A stretch of 64,000 nucleotides of DNA from Thermothelomyces thermophilus ATCC 42464 (GCF_000226095.1 NC_016472.1:62001-126000), one strand, 5' to 3'; positions 32,604-45,572 are shown, counted from the stretch's first letter. Notes: a model not told the origin generated them from the sequence alone. Program-made: numbers and translations.

Positions 32604-33060
32604 GTTTTAAAGCTGTGGCGATGATTTCTGAGAGAACGTCATTGAAACAGAAGATACGATACGATGATGGTCTGAGGAGGAACCGGATAATCTATCAATC
32701 AATTTCAAAGGGGAAAATTCGAAATGGGACTTCTTTCCTCTCGTTCATTAACCGTGAGACGGGATGGCCCTCAGATCAACATCGCCGAAATGTTGGAAAC
32801 AAAAAAAAATACATGTTGGTGGTGTCGCTGAAGAACTAGGATGTTGGGAAAGAGGACTTGAGGATAAAAGAACATGCTTAACCCTAACCCCCACTGGCAT
32901 TCACCATGATGTTGACCAACAAGTACGGATTCTAAGCGGAATAGTTTTGGTTAAAAGAGAGCAACACGGAGTGTTTTACCATGGAAATTGCACGGCTCTA
33001 TAAACGGATAACAGATGCACTCAATGGTATCATTATCCTTTTGGTCTAACAGGAAATACA
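32604..33060. other. Intergenic region between zinc-finger gene and NOP7
   Basis: About 460 bases upstream of the zinc-finger gene and downstream of NOP7, AT-richer than the flanking genes. It includes one short CCCTAA-like pair near 32880-32890. There is no supported gene. Confidence 0.5.
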
Positions 33061-34110
33061 CTAGGCCGCCGCCGAGGCCGCCGCCTTCTTCTCCTTCTCC
33101 AGTTTCCTCCGCTTCTGCCGCAGCTTCATGTCCTCGGCGCTCTTCTTGTTGTTGCTGTACTGCATCTGCTCAAACAGCTTGCGCTTCTTCTTGCTCAGCA
33201 TGCCCTTGGCCCGCTCGAGCTCCTCGGCCTCTTGCTTCTTCTTCCGCTCCAGCGCCTTCTTGGCCTCCAGCTTCGCCTTGGTCTTGGGGTCCACCTTCTT
33301 GCCGCCCTGCACCGCCTTGCCCGAGATCTCGGCCTCGAGCTCGCGCTGCCTCTGCAGTGTCGCCTCCTCCTCCTCCTCCTCGTACTCGGACGCCTCTTCC
33401 TCCTCGCCCTCGGAGAAACCGCCAAAGTCGCCGTCTTGCTTTTTATCCTGATCCCCCTCATCCTCCTCCTCTTCTTCGTCTTCTTCTTCCTCCTCCCCAT
33501 CCGACGCAACGTCCATGTCGTTCTCGACGTCAGACCCGTCGCCCTCCTCGTTGGCGTCCTCCAGCTCGGCGTCGATGGCCTCGCCTTCCGTCTGCTGCTC
33601 CTCCAGCGGGCGGGTGGGGTCGTACTGCCCCTGGGTCGGCTTGACAAAGGGGCTGAGATGGGGCGGGAGCGACGCGCCGGGCGCGTACAGCTCGGGGCTC
33701 TTGAGCTCCTCGTCGTTGATGCTGTCCCACACCCACTGCGGCTGCACGTACACGCGGCCGGGGTACCGTTGGTTAGGCCCGACCTTTTGCGACGTCTGGT
33801 TGTCCTCGCCGTCGCCTCCCTCGCTCGCGACGGCCCGGACGACCGGCCGGTCGACGATCTGGTGCGTGATGGACGGGTCCGACTCGTCATGGGTGAAGGC
33901 GCCCTCGCCGAGGACGGCGTCCCAACCTATCCTCTTGCAGCCGAACGCGCGCAGGATGAACTCGAGCGGCTGCCGCGGCGTCTCACGCGACAGGAAGAAT
34001 GTGAACTTGGAGAACAGCCGGGACGGGTCGCTGCTGCTGTACGACGGCTGCGGCAGCACATCGCCGCCGGGCGCGACGGGCTCGAACTTGTCGATGGCGT
34101 CGCTGGGCTT

Positions 34111-34141
<31 letters not shown>

Positions 34142-35145
34142 CCCTCGGCGCCCTCGGCAGCGCCCTCGGCAGCGCCCTCAGCGGTCGCCTTCTCGTCCGA
34201 CTCGTGCCGCAGCTGCCGCACGATCTTATCCACCTCCGCCTGGACCTTTGGGTCGGGCTGCCCGTGCTCCGATTCGCCGTTCGTGATGGCCTTGGTCTCG
34301 TCCTTGGTCGCAATGTTGGCGCCCTCGAGGGCGAAGGCGCCGAGCTCGGCGCCCTGGTCGTCCTTGAGCTGGTCAAACTTTGGCGGGTACTTCAGGCCGA
34401 TGGACGTGTACAGCCGGTAGTTGACGAAGCCGAGGAGGGTCATGTAGAACTCGACAAAGGTGCCCATGATGCGGAAGTCGATGTCGCCCACGACCCGCTG
34501 GTTGAACTTGTAGGGTACCAGCCAGAGGATGTCCTCGCCCTGGATGGTGGCCTGGTAGTATATCCCCTTGATGGACAGGAATGACTTGCGGAGGCTGTGC
34601 GAGGCGATAAGGTAGTGCTCGAACTCGAGGCAGAGCCGCTCACAGCGCGAGATCATCTTGGCGGGCACGGCGGTGGTCGACGGCAGGTTGGCGAACAGGA
34701 AGAGCATCGACAGGCAGTCGTCCAGGTCGCGCAGGGCGTCGACGAAGGTCGGGTAGCGCTCACGGATGATGTGGTTGAGCGTGTAGCGCGGCTTGCCCGT
34801 CTTTTCGGAGCGGGCGGCGTTGCGCTCCAGGCGGGCAGCGTCACTGACGTCGCCGCGGCCGAGGGCGCGCGAGATCTTCTTCTCGAGCACTTTTTGCTCG
34901 CGGAACTTTTGCAGCAGCGGCTCGTGGAGCAGGTACTGGATGTCCTTGGTGTAGTAGAAAGTGGTGGAGGCGGTGGCCGACTTGGACACCTTCTTGCGGT
35001 TCGAGGGCTCGCGCGGGTAGATGCCCTTCCAGATGCACAGTTTGCGGAAGTCGGGCAGGCTGAGCTGCAGCTTCTTGACCGCCTGCGTGCGCGTCATGTA
35101 GTTTTTGGCCTGGCCGGCCTTGCCCTTCTTCTTGAGCTTGCCCAT
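33061..35145 (-). CDS. nop7: Pescadillo homologue NOP7
   Basis: A single exon of 694 codons. NOP7 joins Erb1 and Ytm1 in the PeBoW complex needed for 27S pre-rRNA processing and 60S subunit assembly in the nucleolus. The N-terminal pescadillo domain begins [20 protein letters not shown] and includes [38 protein letters not shown] and [20 protein letters not shown]. The BRCT domain, around residues 375-495, has [20 protein letters not shown] and the typical tryptophan in [13 protein letters not shown]. Two acidic low-complexity stretches flank or follow it, and the C terminus is a Lys/Glu-rich coiled region ending in Ala residues, as in fungal orthologues. The gene is divergent from PIG-U with 354 bases between the starts. 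Confidence 0.97.
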
Positions 35146-35499
35146 GGTGTACCAATTGGTGCGTCGAGTAAATTGCCGAGGTAGAGTAGAGGTATATTGG
35201 ATCTACCCCTCAGCAGAACCTGCGGAGGAGTTCGAGACCGGGACAGAGCGGCCAGCGGGGCGAGGCGGACTTTGGGGGATATTTTTTTTCTGGATCCTGA
35301 ACTTTTTCATGCCGGTTCTCACCGCCCCCGCCCGATAAGATAGGCGGCGTCCCTGCCAAGACTGCCTAGTAATTAGTTAAGTTACCTCTCGTACAGGTAA
35401 CTACGGAACTAACGCGGTACGGGGCTCATCAGCTGCTTTGTTCGCAGGCCCATCTCGCATCCGGCACCCGCATCTTCTACTCCTTCCCATGTCCCGGCC
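35146..35499. other. Divergent promoter region, NOP7 and PIG-U
   Basis: A 354-base shared upstream region of two divergent genes. It contains an upstream ATG at 35489, out of frame with the PIG-U start 11 bases later, which could lower translation from that start. I see no clear TATA box. Confidence 0.5.
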
Positions 35500-36950
35500 A
35501 TGGCGCACGGAGCGATGGACGGCGCCAAGGCAACCCCGGGACAAACGGCAGCCCTGTATGCGGGCGCTGCCGCCCTGCGGCTCGCCATTTTTACCTTGCT
35601 GCCCGCGCTCCCGGACCTGCTGACGGGCCGCGTCGAGATCTCGACTCCCGTCACGAGCTTCAAGCGCCGTAGGCTGCCTGCTCTCCCTGCCCTCCCGGAA
35701 TTGAAACGCTGCTCGATCTCGATCCACGTGCTGACGGCCTGTAGTTCAGGAGGGCCTCTTTCTCTATAACCACAACGTCTCCCCTTATGACGGCGGCGTC
35801 TACCACCAGGCGCCCCTGCTCCTCCCGCTCTTCTCGCTACTCCCGAGCTACGCGAACTTCCCGATCTTCACCTACCTGCTCTACACCGCGGTGGACTTGC
35901 TGAGCGCCCGCGCGCTATGGACGATTGCCGACTCGGGTGAGGCGGGGTCCTCCGCCCTGTTCACCTCACCGCGCCGGGCAAAGCGCTGGAGCGGCTTCGT
36001 GATCGCTGCCGTGTAGGTATCAGTCGTCGATGCATCCAACCGAACCCGGGCCTTTTATATACGTCATGGGCGTTTCTGATCCCCCGGTTTTCAGCTTTCT
36101 CTTTAATCCGTTCACCGTAGCAACGTGCCTCGGACGGTCGACCAGCGTCTTCACGACCTGCGCCATCCTCCACGCCATTGCCAGGGCCGTGTCCGGCGCC
36201 CCCTTCGGCGCCATGGCCGCCCTGTCCTTCGCCAGCTATCTCTCCATGTACCCGCTGCTGCTGCTCCCGCCGCTGATCCTCCTCGGCTACGACCGACAGC
36301 GCCCCGAGCGGGCCACCAAATCCGCCCTCACCTTCGCCGCCATCTGCGCCGCCACCGTTGCCGGAATCCTCGCGATCCTGTTTCAGATGTCGTACCTCGT
36401 CACGGGCTCCTGGGAGTTCCTGCCGTCGACCTACGGCGTGCAGCTGACGCTCTCGGACCTGACGCCCAACGTCGGCCTGTGGTGGTATTTCTTCATCGAG
36501 ATGTTCGACTCGTTCCGCTCCTTCTTCCTCGCCGTCTTCTGGCTGCACCTGTCGAGCTACGTGGGCGGCCTGACGGTGCGCATCCGCCGCCAGCCGCTGG
36601 TCGTGCTCACGCTCCTGCTCGGCATCCTGTCCATCTTCAAGCCGTACCCGAGCATCAGCGACACGGCCCTGTTCTTCGCCCTCGTGCCGCTGTACCGGCA
36701 CGTGTTCCCGCTGATGCGGTACACATTCCTCAGCGTCGCCGTCATCCTGTACGCGACGTGCCTCGGCCCGGCGTTTTATCACCTGTGGATCTACGCCGGC
36801 AGCGGGAATGCCAACTTCTTCTACGCCATCACCCTGGTGTGGAATCTGGGTCTCAGCCTGCTGGTGTGCGACTTGATGTTTGCGGTGCTGAGGGATGAGT
36901 GGGAGGTGGAGAGGCCAGAGATGGCGGGCAAAGAGGTCCGGCAGATATAG
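35500..36950 (+). CDS. gab1: GPI transamidase subunit PIG-U (Gab1/Cdc91)
   Basis: There are three exons, 35500-35668, 35745-36012 and 36095-36950, for 430 aa. Introns of 76 and 82 nt have GTAGGC...CTGTAG and GTAGGT...TTTCAG ends; the joins SFKR-LQEGLFLYNHNVSPYDGG and FVIAAV-FLFNPFTVATCLGR restore conserved family sequence. PIG-U belongs to the ER-membrane transamidase that attaches GPI anchors to proteins and helps recognise the lipid. The protein is hydrophobic throughout with about eight to ten membrane segments. Family landmarks are YDGGVYHQAPLLLPLF, NPFTVATCLGRSTSVF, YLSMYPLLLLPPLILL and NVGLWWYFFIEMFDSFRSFF. An overlapping upstream ATG (35489) in another frame is present. Length matches fungal orthologues. 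Confidence 0.95.
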
Positions 36951-37370
36951 ACGAATCAATGTTGTGAATGGACTGTAACATGTTAAAACAAACCATGGTT
37001 GATTTGTTTACATCCAACACAATCCCATCCCGCTCTGGGGTCTTGGGCTGCACGGTCAGTCCCCGTCCCGGCTCCGTAACAGCCAAGGCATCGAATAGTA
37101 CCTCCTTGTAGGGTCCCAATATTTTTTTGTTGTACTCCATGTCCCGTCCTCGTTGCGAGCGCAGGTGTTTTGTCTCTGCCTCTTTCATTTCCCAAGCGGA
37201 TTGATTGCCCCGCGACGTCACGTCGGTGTGTGATGCCTGATTGCCTGCCTGTAGTCGGATGGCGCTCACCCGGCAGCCCCACCAAATTTACACGCCCGTT
37301 CTTCCATCTTTCCGCAAGAACGAGCGACCTCATTCAGCGCTCGGTATATATATAAATACAGACTGCCAGC
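36951..37370. other. Intergenic region downstream of PIG-U
   Basis: About 420 bases between the PIG-U stop and the next plus-strand gene. A TATATATATAAATA stretch lies at about 37347-37360, just before the next start codon. There is no ORF that I support. Confidence 0.5.
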
Positions 37371-38469
37371 ATGGCACCAATACGGCGATATCTCAGAATC
37401 ACCAAGTACTCAGTCTTGGAATGCCGCATCTACCTGGACAATCCCGCACTGGCTCAGTCTTGGCTGCTCAACCCGCGGGATCCTGTCCTCCCCAAGGTCA
37501 TTGAGAGCGTGCGGCCGCTGGTCCTGCCCAAGCTGCGCGAGGAACAGGAGCGCGAGCGGAGCAGGAAGAAGAACAAGAAACGGAGTATCAAGGACGTGGT
37601 CGTCCAAGGTAGGCTACGGCATCGATCGTGCTTTCAAGTATAATTTTTCAACGCCCGCAACGTCATCGTGCTGACCAAAGAAAAAAAAAATGTCAGATGA
37701 CTTTGAGGTGTCCATCTTTCTCACCGAGACCGACACACGGCACTCGCTGCTGTACAAGAGGAAGCTGTTCCGTGATAAGATCCAGACCAGGCTCACCTCC
37801 AACTCGTCCAAGCTGATGGGCGCATCCCGTGATGTGCCCATCGACGTGGAGGACCAGTTCCCGCAGGGTGCTGCTGCTGTCCCCAACCTCCGCCAGGAGG
37901 AGGACGATCAGGACGCCATTGACCTGGCGGATATCCCGCTGGCAAATGAGGCAGCCGCGAACGACGTGGAGGTCACCACCCGGAGACCCAAGCGACGACG
38001 ACGCCGCGGCGGCGGGGCCGGGGAAGGCACCCGCGAAGGGAGCGATGCGAGTGACGGGGAGATGGTGGTGGTGGGCGACTCGGACTTCTCAGCCGACGAG
38101 CTGCCTGAGGGCAGCAGGGAAAGCGAAGAGAGCGCCTACGACGAAGACGAAGACTCCGCCGCTGACCGACGGCCACCCAAGCGCCGCAAGGAGAAGGCGG
38201 CCGCGCTGGGTGGCGACACGGCAGAACGGGACGATAAGAAGAAGTTGGCCATGGACATCTCGTACGAAGGCTTTGCCATCTACGGCCGCGTGCTGTGCCT
38301 CGTTGTCAAGAGGCGTGGCGACGGCGCGGCCAAGGGCGGCACCTCGGCCGTCTCGTCCGGCAACAGGGCCCTACCTAGCCGACCTGGGGGCCAGGCCATG
38401 ATGGAGAACTGGATCGCGTCGACCCAGGCCCCCGATGCGGCCGCTGAGGAGGATACGGACACTTTGTGA
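37371..38469 (+). CDS. Conserved-looking fungal protein of unknown function
   Basis: There are two exons, 37371-37608 and 37697-38469, for 336 aa. The 88-nt intron has GTAGGC...TGTCAG ends and a TGCTGAC branch site. The first 120 residues look ordered: MAPIRRYLRITKYSVLECRI, NPALAQSWLLNPRDPVLPKV, SIKDVVVQDDFEVSIFLTET and HSLLYKRKLF. I have the impression of a domain shared among filamentous fungi but cannot name it. The middle is acidic with short basic clusters (RRPKRRRRR; PPKRRK) that could be nuclear localisation signals. A hydrophobic strand pair, YEGFAIYGRVLCLVVKRR, lies near residues 265-285, and the tail is disordered. It is probably nuclear; function unknown. The coding frame crosses the intron cleanly, which supports a real gene. 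Confidence 0.85.
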
Positions 38470-39657
38470 GCGAGCGGCTATCAGGTGCAGCTATACTAGG
38501 GGGTCGCCGAGTGTACAGCGCACATTGAACCGCTGTGTTCATGAACATGCAATGGTATCGGCCGGGGATCATCACCATCCGGTCCCTTGGCTTGTTTACG
38601 CCCAAAAGGAAAATGGCCTTGATCAACGAAAGCTTCGATGTCGTCAAACAGGGAAGAGCGCAGTTCTACCCCGCAAACCTGTTTCAGTTGTTTGCCCGCG
38701 AAAACCAGCCAGGCGCGCGAGATGCGAGAGAGCCGAGCAGGGCCCCTCGGGTTCACTGAAACCGATAAGACACATTAGCCGGTGGTGCTGAAAGAGCAAG
38801 ACGAGACATACACTCTGCGTCACGCTGCTGTTCTTCTGGCCTAACCGCAGCTCAAGGTACAGGATGGCAGGCCAATGACGATCCTACTGCGAGTGTTCCG
38901 TACGTGCACCGGCAATCAAGTCGCCGCCCACATTGAGAGAGCGGCTAGAGATCTGCAACCTGCTGCGTACATACGAAGGAGAAACGCCGGCGCAAGAGCC
39001 GGTTTTCGATAGTTCCCAGAGGGATGTGCTGATATCACCAAAACGGCGAAACGAAGCGGGCGCTACTGCCAGGCACAGTATGCACATACATCAGGTACTC
39101 CCGCTGAGCAGTGCCAATGCGGCCGAACCGGCCAACCGCGCAACTAGGGAGGTGTGGTCGAGGGTGGACGGAGTGCGGAACACAGGACTTCCGGCCCTTC
39201 GGGGCCAGTTGCCCCCCACGCATGGTCAATCGCAATTCTCTCGAAACATCGACGTCTGCTGAATGATGGAGGGTTACGACGGCGCATACGCAATCCACGA
39301 CACCCCTCCCCCCTCGATGGCGGTGCCTTCCCCCCGGAGCATGATCCAGCTCCCTTTTTGGCCCTTTATCGTCACCACGGCAAGCTTATCGACAAGCCAC
39401 CGGACACGAGCCCTTCCCCGGGGCCGAGGTTTACCTACTGTGTATACAATAAAGACGGAGCCAAACGTCAGGTGTCGCTGGGGATCGCTGAGCCCGTGCA
39501 TCGCCTGACTTTTGATGTCGAGAGATTGGTGGGTCGCATGAAATATGCGACATGGCCTCGCTGCGGCTACCCGAAAAAGGCAGCGGAGCGGACATGGATA
39601 CACTACGTGGATTGATATGTACCGAGTATGTACTGAGTAGACACTTTACGGTACCGC

Positions 39658-39707
<50 letters not shown>

Positions 39708-42700
39708 CGCTTTTATGGTTCCTCCCAACCCAATTTCTTTCCTGCACAAGCCTCTTGCAGAACGCCATCTCGTCACGCCCCGCTGCCGCCCGCCTTCCTT
39801 CTCTCCCCAACCGGGCGGGGGGAACTTAAATGGAAAAATGCTTGACAGATAATGGTTTGTTGACTAACTAATCCGTACACTACTGGAGTTGGTCAATTTG
39901 GAGGTTTCGTCTCGCCGCTCGTGCTCGGGGCGGCATCGCCGCGTGGCGCCGAGTTCCCGCATGGTCCCGAACCTCCGCCGTTCCCCCCTGTCTCCCTGTT
40001 CTTCCATTTTTTTTTTTTTTTTTTCGACATTCCTCGGCGACGCTGTGGGCAGGGCCTGTTCGTCCGAAAACCGGGGGGAGGGCTGTTGTGCATCGTGCAG
40101 CGAGTCCGGCCAGGGGGTCAGTGTGCAGCCGATCCCACGTGGTGCAGGGATGCGGCCAACTCGCTCATCTCAGCTGTGCGTGGGGACCGCGACCTCGGTT
40201 GTTCGCACTCTCTGCCCTGAGGTTTCAGGATTGCTCATCAGGGCGTTCGGGGTCTGCCATTGGCCAAGATGCGGTATTGTAGTGTATTCGTAGGCCCTGT
40301 CAGCAGATCCCGAGAAGGTGCGACAGCCCTTGGAGCTGAAGGTCCGGGAGGGAAGATCGTCGCATGACAGTTACTGTGTACCACGGGTGTTGGTGAAATT
40401 GCAATCCACAAAGTTTCTGTTTCTGTCGTTTCCATGACTTTCTGTGCTGTACGGAGTAGTATAGGCCCGATGGTAGGCCGAGGTCCCCCCCTCATTTGTT
40501 AGGTTGAACTACACTATGTAGTATGGAGTGCACTATGCACTGTACAAATTTTTCTTTCTTCTTGTTTTTTTTCTTTCCTTCTCAGGGCACTTTCAAGGAC
40601 CTATTGTTACAACTTGTGGATTGTAGCGTGTGTAGGAACTGCTTGAAAGTGTGCGTTCCCGATGGGTGGACCTTGGGCGGGGTTTCAGAACCGAATTGCC
40701 GGGGCGAGCCTAGGCTGTTTTCGCCCACGCCGGATGAACAAACCAAGGGCCAAGAGGATGGAGGAAAATCTGAATCGCTCGCTTCCCGTCCACGCCGAAA
40801 CCAGGAGAGGGGAAGCAGGCGATCAGCTATTGGTGTGGTGACCTTCAGCCTCAAGTTGCACCGCCAGGCTGTGCCCGCTGACTGCAGGAGCAAGTTTCAC
40901 GCAAACAAGCCTGGAACGAGTCGGGTGTCACGAAGTTTGCCGACCCAGAGAGAGCCCGCCAGGCTGGCAATCGTGTGCAGATAGATTGGCTTCGGGGCCC
41001 GGCAGCGTGGTTATCGAATCACCTCTTCGACCGGAACGGGATAAGGCCAACAATGTATGGATGGATGCGGCCTATCACGTCTTCTGCTATCAGTTGGTTG
41101 TTTGGTTGGGGGTGACACGTGCTGCCTTCCGTCGGCAGTTCGGAGATATTTTGGTTGGCCTAGTGTAAGCAAACCTTAGCAGTGGCGTCATGCTCGCGGC
41201 CAGCCGGTCACCACCAGCATGGGGCGGCTACTCGCGACATTCCCGGGCCTGTCAGAGATTTGAAAGAAAATTACCACGGAGTAATATACGAGGAAAGGCA
41301 TTCTTTTACGGATCCGTACATGAATGAGGGTCCATCATCCACAGGCTTCTCGAGCTTCTGGAAGCCTCGATAAGCCAGGATTGGCCTGCCAGGGCGACGA
41401 GCCAACCAAATTGTGCAGTGGCCGCTCCGGATAAACGGTACTGCTTGGTGCACTAGTGGACACCACTGATGAGTTTGGGGATGGGGTCCCCAAGCCAAGC
41501 CGATTCAGGTCATATGATCCCTTTTTCCTGACACGACTACACCACCACTAGCACCAGCACCAGCACCAGCACCATCAGCACCACCACAAACGCCAGCGGA
41601 GGACCATGATGCTGTGCTGGCTGAGCTGCAGAGCAAATTTAAAAGTAGAATATCAGTTAACGGCTCACCGCTTCGGAATTTTTGAGCAACTAACCAAGGG
41701 ATATCCCTGGGATGGTGACACCCTGTGCCCCATTTGGCCGCTTACACACCCACATCCACACCTCATGCAAGGGCATTCTGGGCGAGGGCTGATGACGGCA
41801 AACGGGTGCGGTTTTCTGGGCGGGTCCGATGGTTCCAAGCTGCCGGGTCTTGTCCTCGCCGCACGGCCGTTAGCTCCGACCGTTTTTTGGTTGTCCGTTT
41901 CCAGCGAGTTCCGGCCAGGTCCAGCATGATAACCTGCGGGTCCCGGGAGTGAGATTCTTCCCGCGTTTACAGATGACACTACGCCAATTGACCCTTTCGG
42001 GAGCCGAATGACAGCGATAACATGCCTCCCTACGTTGTCTGCCTGCTCGGACCACGCACGCATGATTGATGGGCGTTTCCTGACAACAACGCTGATAAGC
42101 AGACTGGCTGACATTGTAGTATGTGCATACATACACCACTTCACACCTAGTGTATATTACCCACCCACCCACCCACACAGCTCACCGCCCACACCTTTGC
42201 GTGCATAGTGTACCTTGCCTATAGTATAATATCGCTGACATGTATGCTGGCAAAGGCTTTGCCTCGTCAGTCGCAGTTCGCACCTTGTCCGACGTTCGGT
42301 TGTCGGCCCTGTCTGCTGCAACCTTGACACACACCGTCCCTGGGCTGTGCGCTGTGCCACCTCCAGCACCCGCCCTTCGCCGTAGCCATGCGAGCGGGAC
42401 GGCATTGCCTCGCTGTCGTGTGTGTAACATAAAACAACAGCTTGTTGCCAAAAATACGGGCGCGTCTCGGCTTGGGATCGACACATTGGGGAGTCGCTGT
42501 TTCAGCCGCTGCACTCACTGCAGCGTCGTGCTGCAGCGGCCGCGGCGCTTAATTACCTTATGATGCATGCATTTACACGTCCATATATGAGAGGTATTCG
42601 GTACAGTTACGCGCGCTTGAACAGAATCGCGAGGCTCGAATCTCAGGTGGATGCCTTGTTTTGCGCTGCCGGCACCGTCGTGACGTGATGTTGTCACCGT

Positions 42701-45264
42701 CACGGCCGCCGCTTCCATGACTGTCAAGTCCCATGCACTCGTGATCTCAGAAACTGTTTGCTCCCCGTCGCATTTTCTTGGCCTGCCCTGCCCCTCGGGA
42801 AGGACCTTTGTTGGGGGGGCTCATTCGTTGCATCCCTGCTTACATCCGATCAGCCTGCCCTGATCTCCATCCTTCCACCCCGGCAGCTGGGTAAGTTGGC
42901 CTGCCAGCACAGCGCAGCGTGCGGGCTGCGTCCAAGGAAACGCAGAAACACTGCAGTGCACCCGCAATATGTGAGTCATTGGAAGGCGTCGGGCAGCCGA
43001 TCGACAACGTGGGCGGCGAGCGGGGTTCGCAGCGCGGGATTCCCAGATGAGGGAAGCGTTTCCCTTGCCGGGGGCGTCATGCGCCGCGAATGGAGCCTGC
43101 AGCTGCAGCGTAAGGCAGCATCAAAGCCCACGCCGGCGCTCTGCGACCCAAAGGGTCAAGGACAACTCGCGGCACTGCTGCATGCCTGGGCGAGCCTGGG
43201 TCGACGGATGATTGCGTTTGTCGCGGGTTGTCGTCTGGTGACCTGAAGTGCGGGGAAGAGGATAGCCCTGCGGTGCCTGACGCGTGGGGCTCAGCCCAGT
43301 GCCCAAGGCATGTTCACCCGCTTTAGGTAGGAGGGTGGCTTGAGATATCCAATCATGAAGACGCTTCCCGCGCCTGTTCCTGAGCCAAGCCAGTCTTCCC
43401 ACCTCCCTTTTCCAGGCCGGAGAGGTTGCGCTTGTGCAGGCCGGCTGCAGCTTCTGGCTGAAGTTGCCTGGTTCTCGGAGGTCAAACAAGACGGGGGGAG
43501 GAAAAGAACACAAATGCGCGGTCTGACAGGTTAATTACGCTTATCGTAGTGTAGTTATGCACCTTACTCGCCGTTCCGAGACGCCCGGGTCTCCTCCGTT
43601 AACGCGACGCGCTGTTGCGCATCGGAACGGTCGGCGAGTCCGGGAGAAAAAGGAGAGAGAGATTCCATTTTGGCTCAAAACGACACACCGGAGTCGCGGG
43701 TCTTGGCGTACCCCGGACCTGGCAAGAGACGATTCACGAAAAAGCAGGACTACGTGTGGATCGGGAGCCCCCCCGATTGCCGTGATTGGCCTCCCCCGCG
43801 AAAGGCCCCTGGGAGAGCAAAAGGGGAATTATGCGATTACAATTTGGGCTGATCTTCCCGTCAGGGGTAACGCCAAAAGAATCCAAAAGAACACTACGCT
43901 CCCGCACGACACACTATCCAAGCCACGCTCGAGGACGTGGCAGGTTGCGAGCGCCCAGAAGGGGAATACGAGGGGGGCCCCCGGGACAAGGGGGGAAGTA
44001 GTGTAAATGAATCTCAGGTGGTCTTTTCTGTGAACGGCCGCAGAAATGGCCGGCTGACATGTCTCGGCGGGGACGTCGAATGTTTCCCCGAAACAGGCCA
44101 CCGCTGATGAGCGAGCGAGCAAGAAGAGATGAGGACAACACACCAGTTTTCGCTGGGCGCTGCCGGGACTTCGAAAACCCTCGAGACACTTGCGCAGACC
44201 GCCAGTATCACTCAAGATTGCCCTGCACCCCTGAGGTAAATCTCGGGCATCCCTAGTGTAGCCCCTGATGCATTGTGCTCGACTGGTGATCCACCCCTGG
44301 AAACCCCGGCGTAAAATTTTCCTCGCACAATCTTCCACCGCTGAGAAAAATCGCGGCTTTTGTTGAAATTACCTGTGGGGTTCAGAGGCTGCTGTCCCCG
44401 AGCCTTCTCGGGCGGAAGGCTCCACACTGGAGTGCTAAATTTGCATTGTTTGCGATCGCCCTCAGCTGCGTTGTGCCCGGCGCAAACGGGGTGGAAGGCG
44501 CTTTTGGGCGCTGCAACCTGGGGTCGTGTAAACTGTCCAGCACGCGGCGCGACGGGCGCATCCGTCTGCGCCGCCAGGCCAGTGCCAATAACTAATGCCG
44601 CCCGGTCTTTTTTTTCTCTCTCCCCCCAGCGTTTGACTTGCCCGTCCGCGCCCGAAATGCCTCGTAGAAGAGATGCCCTGCCCGACGGTCACTCCTAGTG
44701 TAGGTCGTCAACATGACGTAGCTAGCCGGGCGGGCCTGGAGATCCAGTCGGTCGCCGTGGGCGATGGAGCCCCGTCGGGTCGACCGCTCTTTTAGCGAAA
44801 TTTCGAAGGCGTCATCGGCTTGGAGGTGCGCACATGTGCGTATGTTTGCATAACGGTACCTGTCGTGTCTCCCCAGACCAGGGGCTGACGGTGTTGGTGG
44901 TGTCAGGGAGCCACCTGGCCCTGATGCGCAGCGTTTCATTTCGTTCTGGTGGTCATCGAGAAACTTGGCCGCAGCCAAGCCATGGCCTGCGTCACCGCAA
45001 CTTGGGGCTCCACAGTGAGTCACGGTACTTGCACGGCCGGCCGCACGACCTCTGCTTGGCCAAGTTTTTAGGCAGCGAAACGTGGGGGTTCTGGGCCGCA
45101 AAAAGTACCCCCGCTCCGTTTTGCGTACCAAGAACATCTGGCCCCAGGAACGGAGGGTATCGAGTGGGCCCACAGGCCATGGGGCAGCCCTGTCGGGGTC
45201 CTCGCTCGATTTCTCAGTTCGGCTTTGCAAGAAGCCAAATTGGAAGTTCACAGTCGCGGCGTCC
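38470..45264. other. Long gene-poor region, left part
   Basis: About 6.8 kb without a gene that I can support. Short ORFs exist on both strands but lack family motifs, codon bias or believable introns. The region holds a 44-base A tract (39660-39703), a 16-base T run near 40008-40024, a CACCAG-type repeat near 41545-41580, a TACGGAGTA word (40450-40458) and four CCTAGTGTA words (41159, 42146, 44252, 44694). GC content is intermediate, so it is neither a typical AT-rich RIP island nor coding. Possible contents are long regulatory DNA or non-coding RNA genes. Confidence 0.6.
39660..39703 (+). repeat. Poly-A homopolymer, about 44 bases
   Basis: An uninterrupted A run inside the gene-poor region, with no neighbouring gene that it could belong to as a tail. 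Confidence 0.9.
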
Positions 45265-45271
45265 TATATAA
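45265..45271 (+). promoter_or_regulatory. TATA box of a candidate short gene
   Basis: TATATAA in the context CCTATATAACAAGG. About 30 bases downstream begins a pyrimidine-rich stretch (CTCTGCCCTCTCACCCTG) of the type found at start sites of strongly expressed genes in this group, followed by a long ATG-free leader. The combination suggests a real RNA polymerase II promoter. Confidence 0.6.
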
Positions 45272-45572
45272 CAAGGCCGCCTCTGCCCTCTCACCCTGCC
45301 CGGTCTGACCCTCTCTCGACCATCATCGACCAAGAGATTACCAAGGAACACTTCAGACTAATATCACAAACGGACGAGAACAAGGCTCACCTACGACCGA
45401 CTGACCTGCCTCTAAACTTACCTCACCACAACCCGCCTCGCACCAACAACTCTAGCACCACCCCTCGAGCGGGCTCGGCCTTTACACTCAAACTTACACA
45501 CACACACACACTCACACCAAAACACTTCACACCGTCAAGCTGGCTTCTTCGGCCAACCAGTCGACCTTCACC

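Noticed and set aside
32878-32891. CCCTAA-like pair resembling a telomere repeat
   Set aside because: Only about one and a half units, and ordinary genes lie on both sides.
39263-39508. Small ORF starting MMEGYDGAYAIHDTPPPS
   Set aside because: No promoter-like context, no recognisable family, and the following sequence does not extend it by splicing.
40523-40984. Plus-strand ORF of 153 codons beginning with a Phe-rich stretch
   Set aside because: The hydrophobic start comes from a TTTTCTTT tract, and the rest has no family features or splice support.
42156-42180. CCCACA-type short tandem repeat as a possible CRISPR-like or satellite array
   Set aside because: Only a few units of a 4-base repeat, a simple microsatellite; no spacer structure and the host is a eukaryote.
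43557-44006. ORF of 149 codons, Arg/Lys-rich
   Set aside because: Composition follows local base content; there are no motifs, and it overlaps other equally poor frames.
44592-45251. Minus-strand ORF of 219 codons in the gene-poor region
   Set aside because: No recognisable domain, irregular amino-acid use and no codon bias like the real genes; it is probably chance in GC-rich DNA.
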